DNA from: Candidatus Neomarinimicrobiota bacterium
Lineage (GTDB): Bacteria > Fidelibacterota > SORT01
Direction: 5' to 3'
Assembly: GCA_022573815.1 (NCBI GenBank)
Contig: JACZTG010000017.1
Span: 1-45,560 of the forward strand
DNA length: 45,560 bases
Part shown: positions 28,740 through 36,584 of the stretch, one piece after another
How the letters are laid out: each line of letters begins with the position of its first letter
How positions within the stretch are numbered: the first letter of the stretch is position 1
Translations under genes and position numbers: made by a program
The notes under the pieces: generated by a model
The model's database searches: none
What the model saw: only the letters and a program-made list of their open reading frames with translations
Told to the model about the DNA's origin: nothing

Positions 28740-29780
28740 TTAAGAAATCCACCTTACTTTTTGAAACTGCTTAACCTTTAATCCTTCGGCACAATTCCGG
28801 CACATTTCGATAGATTGTCTGTCGCTGAGAACTGTTTTCCTGAATTTATTGAAACCATCATTTTTCCAAATTTCAATAATGTCCTCGTTATTAGCATCAC
28901 CAAGCCTATAATCCACATCTTTATCATAACAGCAAGGTGCAACGGAGCCGTCCCAATTGACCATGGTTGTAAACCAGATACGCTTACATCCGGCATGCCA
29001 ATCAGCCTTTAATACGCGATCTCCATCAACCACATCATAGCGATTCATGTCACTGTCATCGGGCAAAAATTTTTCTGCATCCTCATCGGTATATACCTGA
29101 ATTGTCTTGAAGGAATATTTATCAGCCCCGAGATCAGCAGCCATTTGATCTATTCTATTTATCTCGTGTTGGTTGTGTTTAAATAAAAGAAATTGAAGGT
29201 GAATTATAGGGTTTAACGCTCCGGTCTTCTTTTTCTCAGCAGATAAAATTCGTATTGCATCAAGCACTTTGTCAAAATCTCCGCCTATTCTATATTCTAA
29301 GTAAGACTCTTTCGAGGCGCCATCCAAAGATATTATTAGTTCGCTTAGTCCTGAATCGATAACAGATTTAGCTTCGTTGGAATTATTGATATAATGGCCG
29401 TTCGTGCTGACTACGGTAGCGATTTTATTATCGTGTGCGTATTTAATTTGTTCCATCAAAGTTTTGTTCATAAACGGTTCGCCCTGATTCCAGAACATTG
29501 TTAGAAAAAGAGTCCTCTTGGTTGTATCCACTAAATTTTTAAATAAATCCAAATCCATCATTCCCTTGTTTCGAATCATCATTCCGTTACCGGAAGGACA
29601 TAAAGGGCATTTTAAATTGCAATAGTTTGTGGGTTCGACCATAAGAATTACCGGACTTCCCCAATGAATTGATATTTTAGTATATCGAGAAAGATAAAAG
29701 GAAAGAGTAACTTTTAGAAAATTCCATATTTTATAAGCGCTTAATACGCGAATGTTCCTAAGCACAGTATGCAATGCCAC
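28740..29780 (-). CDS. Radical SAM protein with SPASM-type C-terminus
   Basis: The 346-residue protein has the radical SAM 4Fe-4S motif CNLKCPLC (Cys54, Cys58, Cys61). The fold elements are GEPFMNKTLMEQIKYAH and LIISLDGASKESYLEYRIGGDFDKVLDAI. At the C-terminus Cys-rich SPASM-like elements (CKRIWF, APCCYDKD and EMCRNCAEG) could hold additional clusters. The N-terminal 40 residues are hydrophobic or amphipathic and may associate with the membrane. Such proteins modify peptides, sugars or lipids by radical chemistry; the substrate is not evident. It follows two GT2 glycosyltransferase genes on the same strand (47-base gap), which hints at a role in glycan or glycolipid synthesis, but this is inference. 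Confidence 0.88.
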   Translation of the reverse strand: MALHTVLRNIRVLSAYKIWNFLKVTLSFYLSRYTKISIHWGSPVILMVEPTNYCNLKCPLCPSGNGMMIRNKGMMDLDLFKNLVDTTKRTLFLTMFWNQGEPFMNKTLMEQIKYAHDNKIATVVSTNGHYINNSNEAKSVIDSGLSELIISLDGASKESYLEYRIGGDFDKVLDAIRILSAEKKKTGALNPIIHLQFLLFKHNQHEINRIDQMAADLGADKYSFKTIQVYTDEDAEKFLPDDSDMNRYDVVDGDRVLKADWHAGCKRIWFTTMVNWDGSVAPCCYDKDVDYRLGDANNEDIIEIWKNDGFNKFRKTVLSDRQSIEMCRNCAEGLKVKQFQKVRWIS

Positions 29781-29827
29781 TCTAATTCGATAAGGTGAGA
29801 TAATTTTAAAGACCTGCCTTTAGGAGA

Positions 29828-30943
29828 TTAATTTTTTTGTCCTTTCCATCTAAATCTTCCAAGCGCCCCCCAGGCTCCGAAGACGACAACATAGAAAGGA
29901 TGAATAAATAGGGCAAGAAGAAATAATTTTGAAAAGCCCTTAGTACCGACTATGGAAGAAAACAGAGACAGTAATGAAAACTCAGCAATTGATTTCAGTA
30001 TCATTGCAATAGCGAGTCCTGAAAGGTCAGAGCTAATTCCGAGTAATCCGAAAACGATAAACAGATTGAAAATGTAAATAATCGGGAGCGCAATTTTCAG
30101 CCCCGTCATACCGCGCAACTCGTAATAGTGTAAGCCCTTAGACGCATGCCTGCGTCGCTGATTTGATATTTCAGTCATAGAGTCATAGGTAGATGACCTC
30201 ACAAAAGTAGAGGGCGATATGGAATATCGAACCCGGACTCCGTTGTAATGGGCTTTATGCAAAAGTAAATCATCATCACCGCTCATAAATTTCCATAGCC
30301 CGTCAAAGCCGCCAATAGATTCGAACGAGCTTCTGCGGTAAGATAAATTTCTGCCGGTGCATGTCATCGGATAATCATTTCCGATAGATCCGGCTGCTAC
30401 AGCGGCAAGCGATAGAGAATCCAGATTTATTAATCCACCCATTAACCCATTGTCATCATTCTTTATCGGCGCATATCCAGCCACGAATCCAACAGAATCT
30501 TCACTGTAATACTTCACCATTCCGGAAATCCATCCGTCAGGAGGAATACAATCCGCATCCGTTGTTAAAATAATAGTTCCATCTGATGCCTTAATTCCCA
30601 TCTGTAAAGCATGTTTTTTTGGCGAGGTGTCTGGCGGCAGATTCTTTATGTTAATTAGTTGAAAATTAGAACGTTTGGAAACGAATTTTGAGATGATTTT
30701 CTCAGTGCTGTCCTTTGAGCGATCATTTATTATAAAAACAGTATAGTTTTTTTGTGGATAGTCCTGAGCGGCAAGCGATTCCATACAATTCTTTATATTA
30801 TCCTCTTCATCGCGGGCAGCGACAATTACTGAAACGGTTAAATTTTGCTCCAGGCCGGAAGGTTCGTTTAGTTTTTTAAGACCTGCTATTAACCAGAGAA
30901 TACCAAAAGAATATATTAGAGATAGGAAAATTATCGGGGTCAA
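29828..30943 (-). CDS. Membrane-bound family 2 glycosyltransferase (second of a tandem pair)
   Basis: The 371-residue protein has an N-terminal membrane segment (IIFLSLIYSFGILWLIAGL). A GT-A catalytic domain follows (SVIVAARDEEDNI, VFIINDRSKDST, the DxD motif TTDADC and the acceptor-side SGDDDLLLHK), with QRRRH in place of the classical QxxRW. Three C-terminal membrane helices end in GALGRFRWKG. It transfers a sugar from an activated donor at the inner membrane; donor and acceptor are unknown. The ATG overlaps the stop of the upstream glycosyltransferase (ATGA). The two share long blocks such as PKKHAL, GxNLxYRxS and LGRFxWKG, so they are tandem duplicates. Confidence 0.9.
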   Translation of the reverse strand: MTPIIFLSLIYSFGILWLIAGLKKLNEPSGLEQNLTVSVIVAARDEEDNIKNCMESLAAQDYPQKNYTVFIINDRSKDSTEKIISKFVSKRSNFQLINIKNLPPDTSPKKHALQMGIKASDGTIILTTDADCIPPDGWISGMVKYYSEDSVGFVAGYAPIKNDDNGLMGGLINLDSLSLAAVAAGSIGNDYPMTCTGRNLSYRRSSFESIGGFDGLWKFMSGDDDLLLHKAHYNGVRVRYSISPSTFVRSSTYDSMTEISNQRRRHASKGLHYYELRGMTGLKIALPIIYIFNLFIVFGLLGISSDLSGLAIAMILKSIAEFSLLSLFSSIVGTKGFSKLFLLALFIHPFYVVVFGAWGALGRFRWKGQKN

Positions 30944-32073
30944 TTTTGTGCTGCCTTATATCCTTTCCATTTGAACCTTCCAAGCCCGCCAAGAATACCT
31001 ATGAAAAGGACGTATGGCGTAACCCTGTTAAACCAGCCGACAAAGCTTCTAAATAAGAATGTCTTATCCATTTTATACGAGGCGATTTTATAGAAAGCCA
31101 GCTCCGTTAAAAATTTATATATTGCCAGCGCAATTACAGGGAAATAAAATGTGAGATTTGTTACCATAAAAATAATTCCCGCGCCCACGAATAAATTCAT
31201 CAGATAATTTACACCAAGCATAAGGACAAGTAAGGGATTTAATCCTTTCCAGTATGCGTTAGATGCCCAGCGAGTCCTTTGAGAAATAAACTGCTTCCAG
31301 TCGCTTACCGGTATGGTGGATACGGTTGATTTAGGGTTCAGATTGCCAACTATATTCCAATTTGTTTTAGATACTTTGGTGATGAATAATATATCGTTAC
31401 TTACGTAGCGTTGAGAATTGACAGCGAGTCCTCCGACTTCCGCGAAGATACTTTTCCGGTATGCTAAATTCTGACCTGTGCCGCCCATAGGAATTCCGTG
31501 TCCAAGAGAGCCTTGGGCAGAAGCGACCAATAATAGAAAATCAACAGCCTGAAAATTTTCTAAGGCGGAGCCCGGGTTGCTGCTGATAAAAGATCCTCCA
31601 ACAACCAGGCCAACGTCAGAAGTAAATCGCTCGACCGTTGATTCGAGCCAGTTAAAACCGACAGTGACGTCAGCATCTGTTTCAAAAATTAAATCTCCGG
31701 TAGCTTTTTCCACGCCAATTGAAAGAGCGTGCTTCTTGGGATGTATTCCCGCCGGGACATTATCCACATTAAGAAGCTTTACACGTGAATCTAAATCAGA
31801 AATTCTTTTAACGATATCGGCAGTCTCGTCTGTAGAGCGGTCATTGATAACGATTACTTCAAAAAAATCATGAGGATAAGACTGAGATAAAATAGATTTA
31901 ATACAATTACCGATATTTTTTGATTCGTTACGCGCGGCGATGATGACAGAGACTCTATAGTTTTCTTTATTAATTTCAGTATTATTTTTCCTTAGAAGAC
32001 CAGTCAGAAAGTACAATATGACCAACCCGTGAAAAAATCCGATTAGAACAAATAATGTGTTAAAAGAGAACAA
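30940..32073 (-). CDS. Membrane-bound family 2 glycosyltransferase (first of a tandem pair)
   Basis: The 377-residue protein has one N-terminal membrane segment (NTLFVLIGFFHGLVILYFLTGLL) and a GT-A domain with SVIIAARNESKNI, VIVINDRSTDET, the DxD motif ETDADV, the acidic SNDILFITKV and a canonical QRTRW (QxxRW) motif. C-terminal membrane helices end in GGLGRFKWKG. QxxRW is typical of processive GT2 enzymes, but it also occurs in non-processive ones. It is the paralogue of the next gene, to which it is translationally coupled by a 4-base overlap, and it lies 30 bases after mgtE. The pair plus the radical SAM gene form a probable three-gene unit. Confidence 0.9.
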   Translation of the reverse strand: MFSFNTLFVLIGFFHGLVILYFLTGLLRKNNTEINKENYRVSVIIAARNESKNIGNCIKSILSQSYPHDFFEVIVINDRSTDETADIVKRISDLDSRVKLLNVDNVPAGIHPKKHALSIGVEKATGDLIFETDADVTVGFNWLESTVERFTSDVGLVVGGSFISSNPGSALENFQAVDFLLLVASAQGSLGHGIPMGGTGQNLAYRKSIFAEVGGLAVNSQRYVSNDILFITKVSKTNWNIVGNLNPKSTVSTIPVSDWKQFISQRTRWASNAYWKGLNPLLVLMLGVNYLMNLFVGAGIIFMVTNLTFYFPVIALAIYKFLTELAFYKIASYKMDKTFLFRSFVGWFNRVTPYVLFIGILGGLGRFKWKGYKAAQN

Positions 32074-32103
32074 TATTACTCAAGATTAAACGAAAATAAA
32101 TAT

Positions 32104-33453
32104 TTAGCTCAGCATATACGAGGCTACAAACAGATAAATAGTTATTCCGATAATATCAATTGATGTCGTGACAAACGGACCCGTCGCTACAGCCGGATCA
32201 ACATTTAACCGGTGTAGCAAAATCGGCGCAAGAGTACCTGTTAATGTGGCAAGTGTCATAGATGCAAGAATTCCTATGCCGGCTGCAAGTCCGATAGTTA
32301 CGTTAGAGCCGTAAAAATATGACGCAAATAATGTTAAAAGAATTGCATAGGTTAATCCGAGTAAAACGCCTACACGCATTTCTTTAAACAGAACTGTCCA
32401 CCAGGCATCTATTGAAACCCTTCCCGTTGATAAGCCGCGAACAATGATAGTGGAAGATTGAGTTCCGATGTTTCCGCCCATACCTACAATGATCGGCATA
32501 TATGCAGCTAAGATTATCCAATTCGTGAGGAGAACCTGATATTTACCGATTATCACAGAAGCGAATATGCCTCCGACCCAGGTCGCTAACAGCCATGGAA
32601 AACGAAGCTTGGCCGCGTCATAGGTAGATTTTAATAATATTTCTCTGTCTTTTCCGGCACCTGCCATTCGGAAGAAATCTTCCGTAGCTTCTTCTCTGAT
32701 AACATCCACTACATCATCGACAGTTATAATTCCTAAAAGTTTATTTTCTTCATCAACTACCGGAATGGCAATGATATTGTATCTTGAGACCTGTTTGGCA
32801 ACTTCCTCCTGCTCCACATCAGTCAATACGGAAATTGGCTTCTCGTTCATAATTTGAGAGAGCTTTTTAGATGGCGAATGAATAATTAGCTGTCTCAAGG
32901 AAACAACCCCTACCAAATGATTCCTATCGTCAGTGACATAAAGATAAAATGTCATTTCCGCTTCTTCAGATTCATGCAACGCATTTATCGCTTCTTGAAT
33001 AGTTGTGTCTTCATTTAGAGCAAAGTACTGAGGAGTCATTAATCCACCGGCTGATGTGGGATCATATTTGAGGAGCTCTTCAATTTCGCTGGTCTCCTCT
33101 TCCTTCATAAGATTTAAAATTTCTTCCGATAGTTCTTCCGGTAAGATTCCGAAAATGTCTGCCTCATCATCGGATGGAACGTGTTTTAACATCAACTGAA
33201 TTTCTTTGGCATTCCTCTGTGTCAATAATTCCACAACAAGAGTTTCATCGAGCTCTCTTATTACCTCAGCCGAATACTCAGGAGACATTTGCGAGAAAAG
33301 AACTATCCTTTCTTTAGGCGAGAAATCCCTGAAAAGCAGCGCCGTATCAGCCGTATGCGTTTTATTAAACATATTGGCAATATGTTTTGTGGCATTACGC
33401 CGGATAAGCTTACGGTAAGTATCTAAGAGTACGCGTATTTCTGTGGGCTTCAT
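32104..33453 (-). CDS. mgtE: Magnesium transporter MgtE
   Basis: MgtE is a dimeric Mg2+ channel gated by cytosolic Mg2+. The 449-residue length is usual. The cytosolic N domain (about 1-130; LLFRDFSPKERIVLFSQMSPE and MLKHVPSDDEADIFGILPEE) is followed by a CBS pair (about 135-255; MTPQYFALNEDTTIQEAINALHE and IPVVDEENKLLGIITVDDVVDVIREEATED), which senses Mg2+. The membrane part (about 285-449) contains PIIVGMGGNIGTQSSTIIVRGL, the conserved pore region, and several helices. No Mg2+-riboswitch-sized leader exists: the preceding gene ends 4 bases upstream, so expression probably depends on the CPBP-cbs-mgtE operon. Confidence 0.96.
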   Translation of the reverse strand: MKPTEIRVLLDTYRKLIRRNATKHIANMFNKTHTADTALLFRDFSPKERIVLFSQMSPEYSAEVIRELDETLVVELLTQRNAKEIQLMLKHVPSDDEADIFGILPEELSEEILNLMKEEETSEIEELLKYDPTSAGGLMTPQYFALNEDTTIQEAINALHESEEAEMTFYLYVTDDRNHLVGVVSLRQLIIHSPSKKLSQIMNEKPISVLTDVEQEEVAKQVSRYNIIAIPVVDEENKLLGIITVDDVVDVIREEATEDFFRMAGAGKDREILLKSTYDAAKLRFPWLLATWVGGIFASVIIGKYQVLLTNWIILAAYMPIIVGMGGNIGTQSSTIIVRGLSTGRVSIDAWWTVLFKEMRVGVLLGLTYAILLTLFASYFYGSNVTIGLAAGIGILASMTLATLTGTLAPILLHRLNVDPAVATGPFVTTSIDIIGITIYLFVASYMLS

Positions 33454-33457
33454 AAAT

Positions 33458-34831
33458 CTATTCCAATGGAGATGTGAACTCGATTATGTCAAATCTTGTT
33501 ATGACGCTAACTAAAGTGCCTCTGTCCCGGACGATTGCTGCGGGAGAGTCTTTTAATGTTTTTGACGCACTATCAAGGGTATTATTTTCATCTATTACAG
33601 GGAACGGATCATCCATTACTCCGCTAATCAGAGTGTTAACACTCTCGGCATCTTCAAGGACCATTGAGAGTAAACGGTTCTCTCGAACACTTCCAACAGA
33701 TTTATTGTCATCAATAATGGGAAGTTGCGAGATATTATATTCGTTCATAAGCTTTAAAGCGTCTTTTACGTAGCTATTCTGGCTTAACGAGACAAGACTC
33801 GGAATTTTATTAGGTTTTGTTTCTGCTATAAGCCGGACTGTCACACGATCGGGGCCGAGCATTCTCTTCTCACGCATCCATTCATCCGAGTGGTGTTTAG
33901 ATAAATATCTGTCACCCCCGTCGGGGATTATTACAAGGACAATCTGATCGGGTTTCATTTTCTCAGCCAGATTGACTGCCACGTGTACGGCTGTTCCTGA
34001 TGAACCGCCGCAAAAAATACCTTCTTCTTTTGTGAGGCGTCTGGACATTCTAAACGATTCTCTATCGGTGACATTAATAATTTCGTCAACAAACTTCAAA
34101 TGCAGCGTACCGGGTATTATATCTTCTCCGATTCCCTCCACAAGGTATGGAGTGCCCTGAGTTAGAATACCACTCTCTTTATAGGTTTTGAGCACTGAAC
34201 CGTACGGGTCGGCACCAACAATTCTAATAGCTGGGTTTTTCTCCTTAAGAAATTCACCGATACCGCTTATGGTACCGCCGGTTCCTAATCCGGAAACAAA
34301 TACATCAAGTTTGCCATCGAGCTGCTTCCATATTTCGGGAGCGGTAACCCTGTAATGGGCTTTCGGGTTTTCCTGATTAAAGTACTGATTGGAAAGATAG
34401 GCATTGGGAGTTTCGGAGGCGATTTTCTTTGCTACCGAATAGTAGCTTTCGGGTGACTCCGCAGCTACCGATGTAGGAGTAATAATGACCTCACCGCCAA
34501 GCGCTTTTAATAGTTGAATTTTTTCGATAGAAACTTTGTCCGGCATCACAAATATCGTTTTATACCCCAATACTGCTGCTGCAATAGCTAGTCCGGCACC
34601 GGTATTTCCGCTTGTAGCCTCGACGATAGTGCCGCCGGGTTTCAATTTTCCGCTCTTCACAGCGCCGTTAATTATACCCATGGCTATGCGATCTTTAATG
34701 CTTGACCCCGGGTTGAAATATTCGAGTTTTGCCAAAACCTGAGCTCCACCCTTCTTAACGACCTTGTTGAGTTTTACTATCGGGGTTCTACCGATAAGAT
34801 CAAGCACGTTATCGTAAATTTCTTTTGCCAT
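33458..34831 (-). CDS. PLP-dependent cystathionine beta-synthase-type enzyme with C-terminal CBS pair
   Basis: This 457-residue enzyme has the beta-substituting PLP fold: NPGSSIKDR with the Schiff-base Lys46, the phosphate/substrate loop TSGNTGAGLA, SGLGTGGTISG and the GGSSGTAVH loop. A CBS-domain pair spans about 335-457, as in regulated cystathionine beta-synthases. It condenses an activated or free serine with homocysteine, or with sulfide if it acts as a cysteine synthase; sequence alone cannot settle which. The start is ATG at 34831 because GAAGGAG lies 6 bases upstream; starting 15 bases earlier would swallow that site. It lies 11 bases after the CPBP protease gene and 4 bases before mgtE. 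No cystathionine gamma-lyase gene is near. Confidence 0.9.
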   Translation of the reverse strand: MAKEIYDNVLDLIGRTPIVKLNKVVKKGGAQVLAKLEYFNPGSSIKDRIAMGIINGAVKSGKLKPGGTIVEATSGNTGAGLAIAAAVLGYKTIFVMPDKVSIEKIQLLKALGGEVIITPTSVAAESPESYYSVAKKIASETPNAYLSNQYFNQENPKAHYRVTAPEIWKQLDGKLDVFVSGLGTGGTISGIGEFLKEKNPAIRIVGADPYGSVLKTYKESGILTQGTPYLVEGIGEDIIPGTLHLKFVDEIINVTDRESFRMSRRLTKEEGIFCGGSSGTAVHVAVNLAEKMKPDQIVLVIIPDGGDRYLSKHHSDEWMREKRMLGPDRVTVRLIAETKPNKIPSLVSLSQNSYVKDALKLMNEYNISQLPIIDDNKSVGSVRENRLLSMVLEDAESVNTLISGVMDDPFPVIDENNTLDSASKTLKDSPAAIVRDRGTLVSVITRFDIIEFTSPLE

Positions 34832-34842
34832 AAGAGGCTCCT

Positions 34843-35685
34843 TCAAAAAGCAGATTCTATCTTTGTGTTCTCAATAATTATGTTTGCAGCGGTTTGAGAA
34901 TGAAATTTTCTTAATGTAAACCCAAATATGAACAATGCAGGAACAATTATCAATGGAGATACATGATTTCCTAAAGTATAAAAAGAATAATCGGTTGTAT
35001 CGATATTAATAAAAGTTATCGCAATTGCGTTGTTCACCATGTGTAACACTATTGATGGATATAGGCTGTCAGTCCGAAGCGCAACATAGCCAAGAAGGGC
35101 TCCAAGAGAAAAAATCTGTAACAGCTGTGGTGAAAAATGTACAATGGAAAAAACTGCGCTTGAGATAATAACCGCCCTCAGGGGAGTATTTTCATTTTCA
35201 AAGGATTTTTGTAATATCCCGCGGAATAGTCCTTCTTCCACAATTCCGGCAATTATCACTACTCCGATTGCCATAAGAATAAATGAACTGACGTCCTCCA
35301 CTTTGAGAGATTCGTAAGCGCCCTGTAAATACTCGTCAAGGAATGACGGCATAGGAAGAATCTTTGATAAGAGCCTATCGAATTCATCAACCAGTGGCTG
35401 AAGAGAGATGGCAATAATCAGCGCTGATAATAGAGTTCCCTTTGGAGGAGTTTTCAGCCTGAAGGTTGCTCGAAAATCATAACGTCTGGACCGAACATAA
35501 AGTATGGCGGGTATTATTAGGGCGCCCTCGCCAATAATTAAAGCAATCCAAATTGAAACAGACATTCCGGCGAAAGGCGCTATCAATAGCCAGGTAATAG
35601 ATGCCAATATCAAAGCTGATATAACACCGAACACACTTAGCCATACAGCGGATTTTCCTGACGGCAATATTTTGATATCCAACAT
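34843..35685 (-). CDS. CPBP family (CAAX-protease-like, Abi) intramembrane metalloprotease
   Basis: The 280-residue polytopic membrane protein has the CPBP signature: EEGLFRG (Glu150, Glu151 and Arg155), His183 in SIVHFSP, and HMVNN (His215 and Asn219), the residues that form the metalloprotease site in Rce1-like enzymes. About seven hydrophobic segments are visible. Bacterial members have varied roles and their substrates are mostly unknown. It is the first gene of the leftward CPBP-cbs-mgtE group. The predicted promoter puts the transcription start within a few bases of the ATG, so the mRNA could be leaderless. The functional tie to its neighbours is unclear. Confidence 0.88.
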   Translation of the reverse strand: MLDIKILPSGKSAVWLSVFGVISALILASITWLLIAPFAGMSVSIWIALIIGEGALIIPAILYVRSRRYDFRATFRLKTPPKGTLLSALIIAISLQPLVDEFDRLLSKILPMPSFLDEYLQGAYESLKVEDVSSFILMAIGVVIIAGIVEEGLFRGILQKSFENENTPLRAVIISSAVFSIVHFSPQLLQIFSLGALLGYVALRTDSLYPSIVLHMVNNAIAITFINIDTTDYSFYTLGNHVSPLIIVPALFIFGFTLRKFHSQTAANIIIENTKIESAF

Positions 35686-35693
35686 AGCGCAAC

Positions 35694-35722
35694 AAGTTAT
35701 TTTAAGACTTTTTGTAAGTCAA
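35694..35722 (-). promoter_or_regulatory. Candidate promoter of the CPBP-cbs-mgtE operon
   Basis: On the minus strand TTGACT (35722-35717), a 17-base spacer and TAACTT (35699-35694) point at the CPBP gene. The expected start site, near 35687, nearly coincides with the ATG at 35685. Confidence 0.5.
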
Positions 35723-35784
35723 GGGCTTAGGCAGAAGTTGTCTTAGAAAAAATCAGATTGAAACATAGTTCTGATAAAAGAATG

Positions 35785-36567
35785 TTACACTTGAGAATTA
35801 TAATCCATTACGCCGAGTATAATGCCGCAGGATATAGCAAGATTCAGGGATTCCGCGGTTCCCTTAGAGGGAATTGAAAGCAGTGTGTCCGCCGCAGAAA
35901 TGATTGGAGCTGATATTCCATCTGCTTCGGAGCCAAATATCAGCAAGGATTTTTCGGCAAACTTAGTTTTATGTAAGCTTTGCCCTCCATGCGGAATGGT
36001 TGCTATAATTTGAAAATTCGCTGCTTTCGCTTCTTGTAATAAATCATTTAGTGTCACATTGCTGAATATGGGAACAGTGAAAATTCCGCCGGAAGAGGAA
36101 CGAACCACCTTTGGATTATAGACATCAACAGAACCGTTCGACAGTACGACGGCGTCAACGCCAAACCACGAAGCCGTTCTCACAATAGCGCCTAAGTTAC
36201 CCGGATCTGAAATAGATTCAAGGCAGAGAACCCTGCTCATTTTTGATAAATTAATATTGAGAGAGTCCGATGGGAGTTTCGCAACAGCAATTATATTTTG
36301 TGTTGTTACGGCATCTGCAATATCGTTCATTTCTTCGGGAGAAATTTCTTTGCTGTTGATTTTTTTAGCTTCAAGAATATCTATCAAGCCTTTGATACGA
36401 GGGTTAGATAATCCGGGTGCTGAATAAAATATATGGTCAACTTTAAATTCGGATTTTATCAACTCTTCGCATCCGCGAATTCCCTCGACAAGAAATAGCG
36501 AATGTTTATTTCTCTGTTTCTTTGTATTCAGAGACTTCACAATTTTCAGATATGCTTTTGACGACAT
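35785..36567 (-). CDS. SpoU/TrmH-family RNA 2'-O-methyltransferase
   Basis: The 260-residue protein has an N-terminal substrate-binding domain (KKQRNKHSLFLVEGIRGCEELI) and the SPOUT knot domain, with the three SpoU motifs: SDPGNLGAIVRTASWFG (motif 1), LLIFGSEADGIS (motif 2) and SLNLAISCGIIL (motif 3). These enzymes methylate ribose 2'-OH groups of rRNA or tRNA using SAM, with the deep trefoil knot forming the cofactor pocket. The length and N-domain fit the rRNA-type (RlmB or TsnR-like) branch, but the target base cannot be read. It lies 17 bases after lptD and is probably the last gene of the rarA-lptD transcript. Confidence 0.92.
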   Translation of the reverse strand: MSSKAYLKIVKSLNTKKQRNKHSLFLVEGIRGCEELIKSEFKVDHIFYSAPGLSNPRIKGLIDILEAKKINSKEISPEEMNDIADAVTTQNIIAVAKLPSDSLNINLSKMSRVLCLESISDPGNLGAIVRTASWFGVDAVVLSNGSVDVYNPKVVRSSSGGIFTVPIFSNVTLNDLLQEAKAANFQIIATIPHGGQSLHKTKFAEKSLLIFGSEADGISAPIISAADTLLSIPSKGTAESLNLAISCGIILGVMDYNSQV

Positions 36568-36584
36568 TTTAAAATAGTGAATCG

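Noticed and set aside
34832-34846. Upstream start for the PLP/CBS enzyme
   Set aside because: It would place the GAAGGAG ribosome-binding site inside the coding region and overlap the preceding gene's stop.
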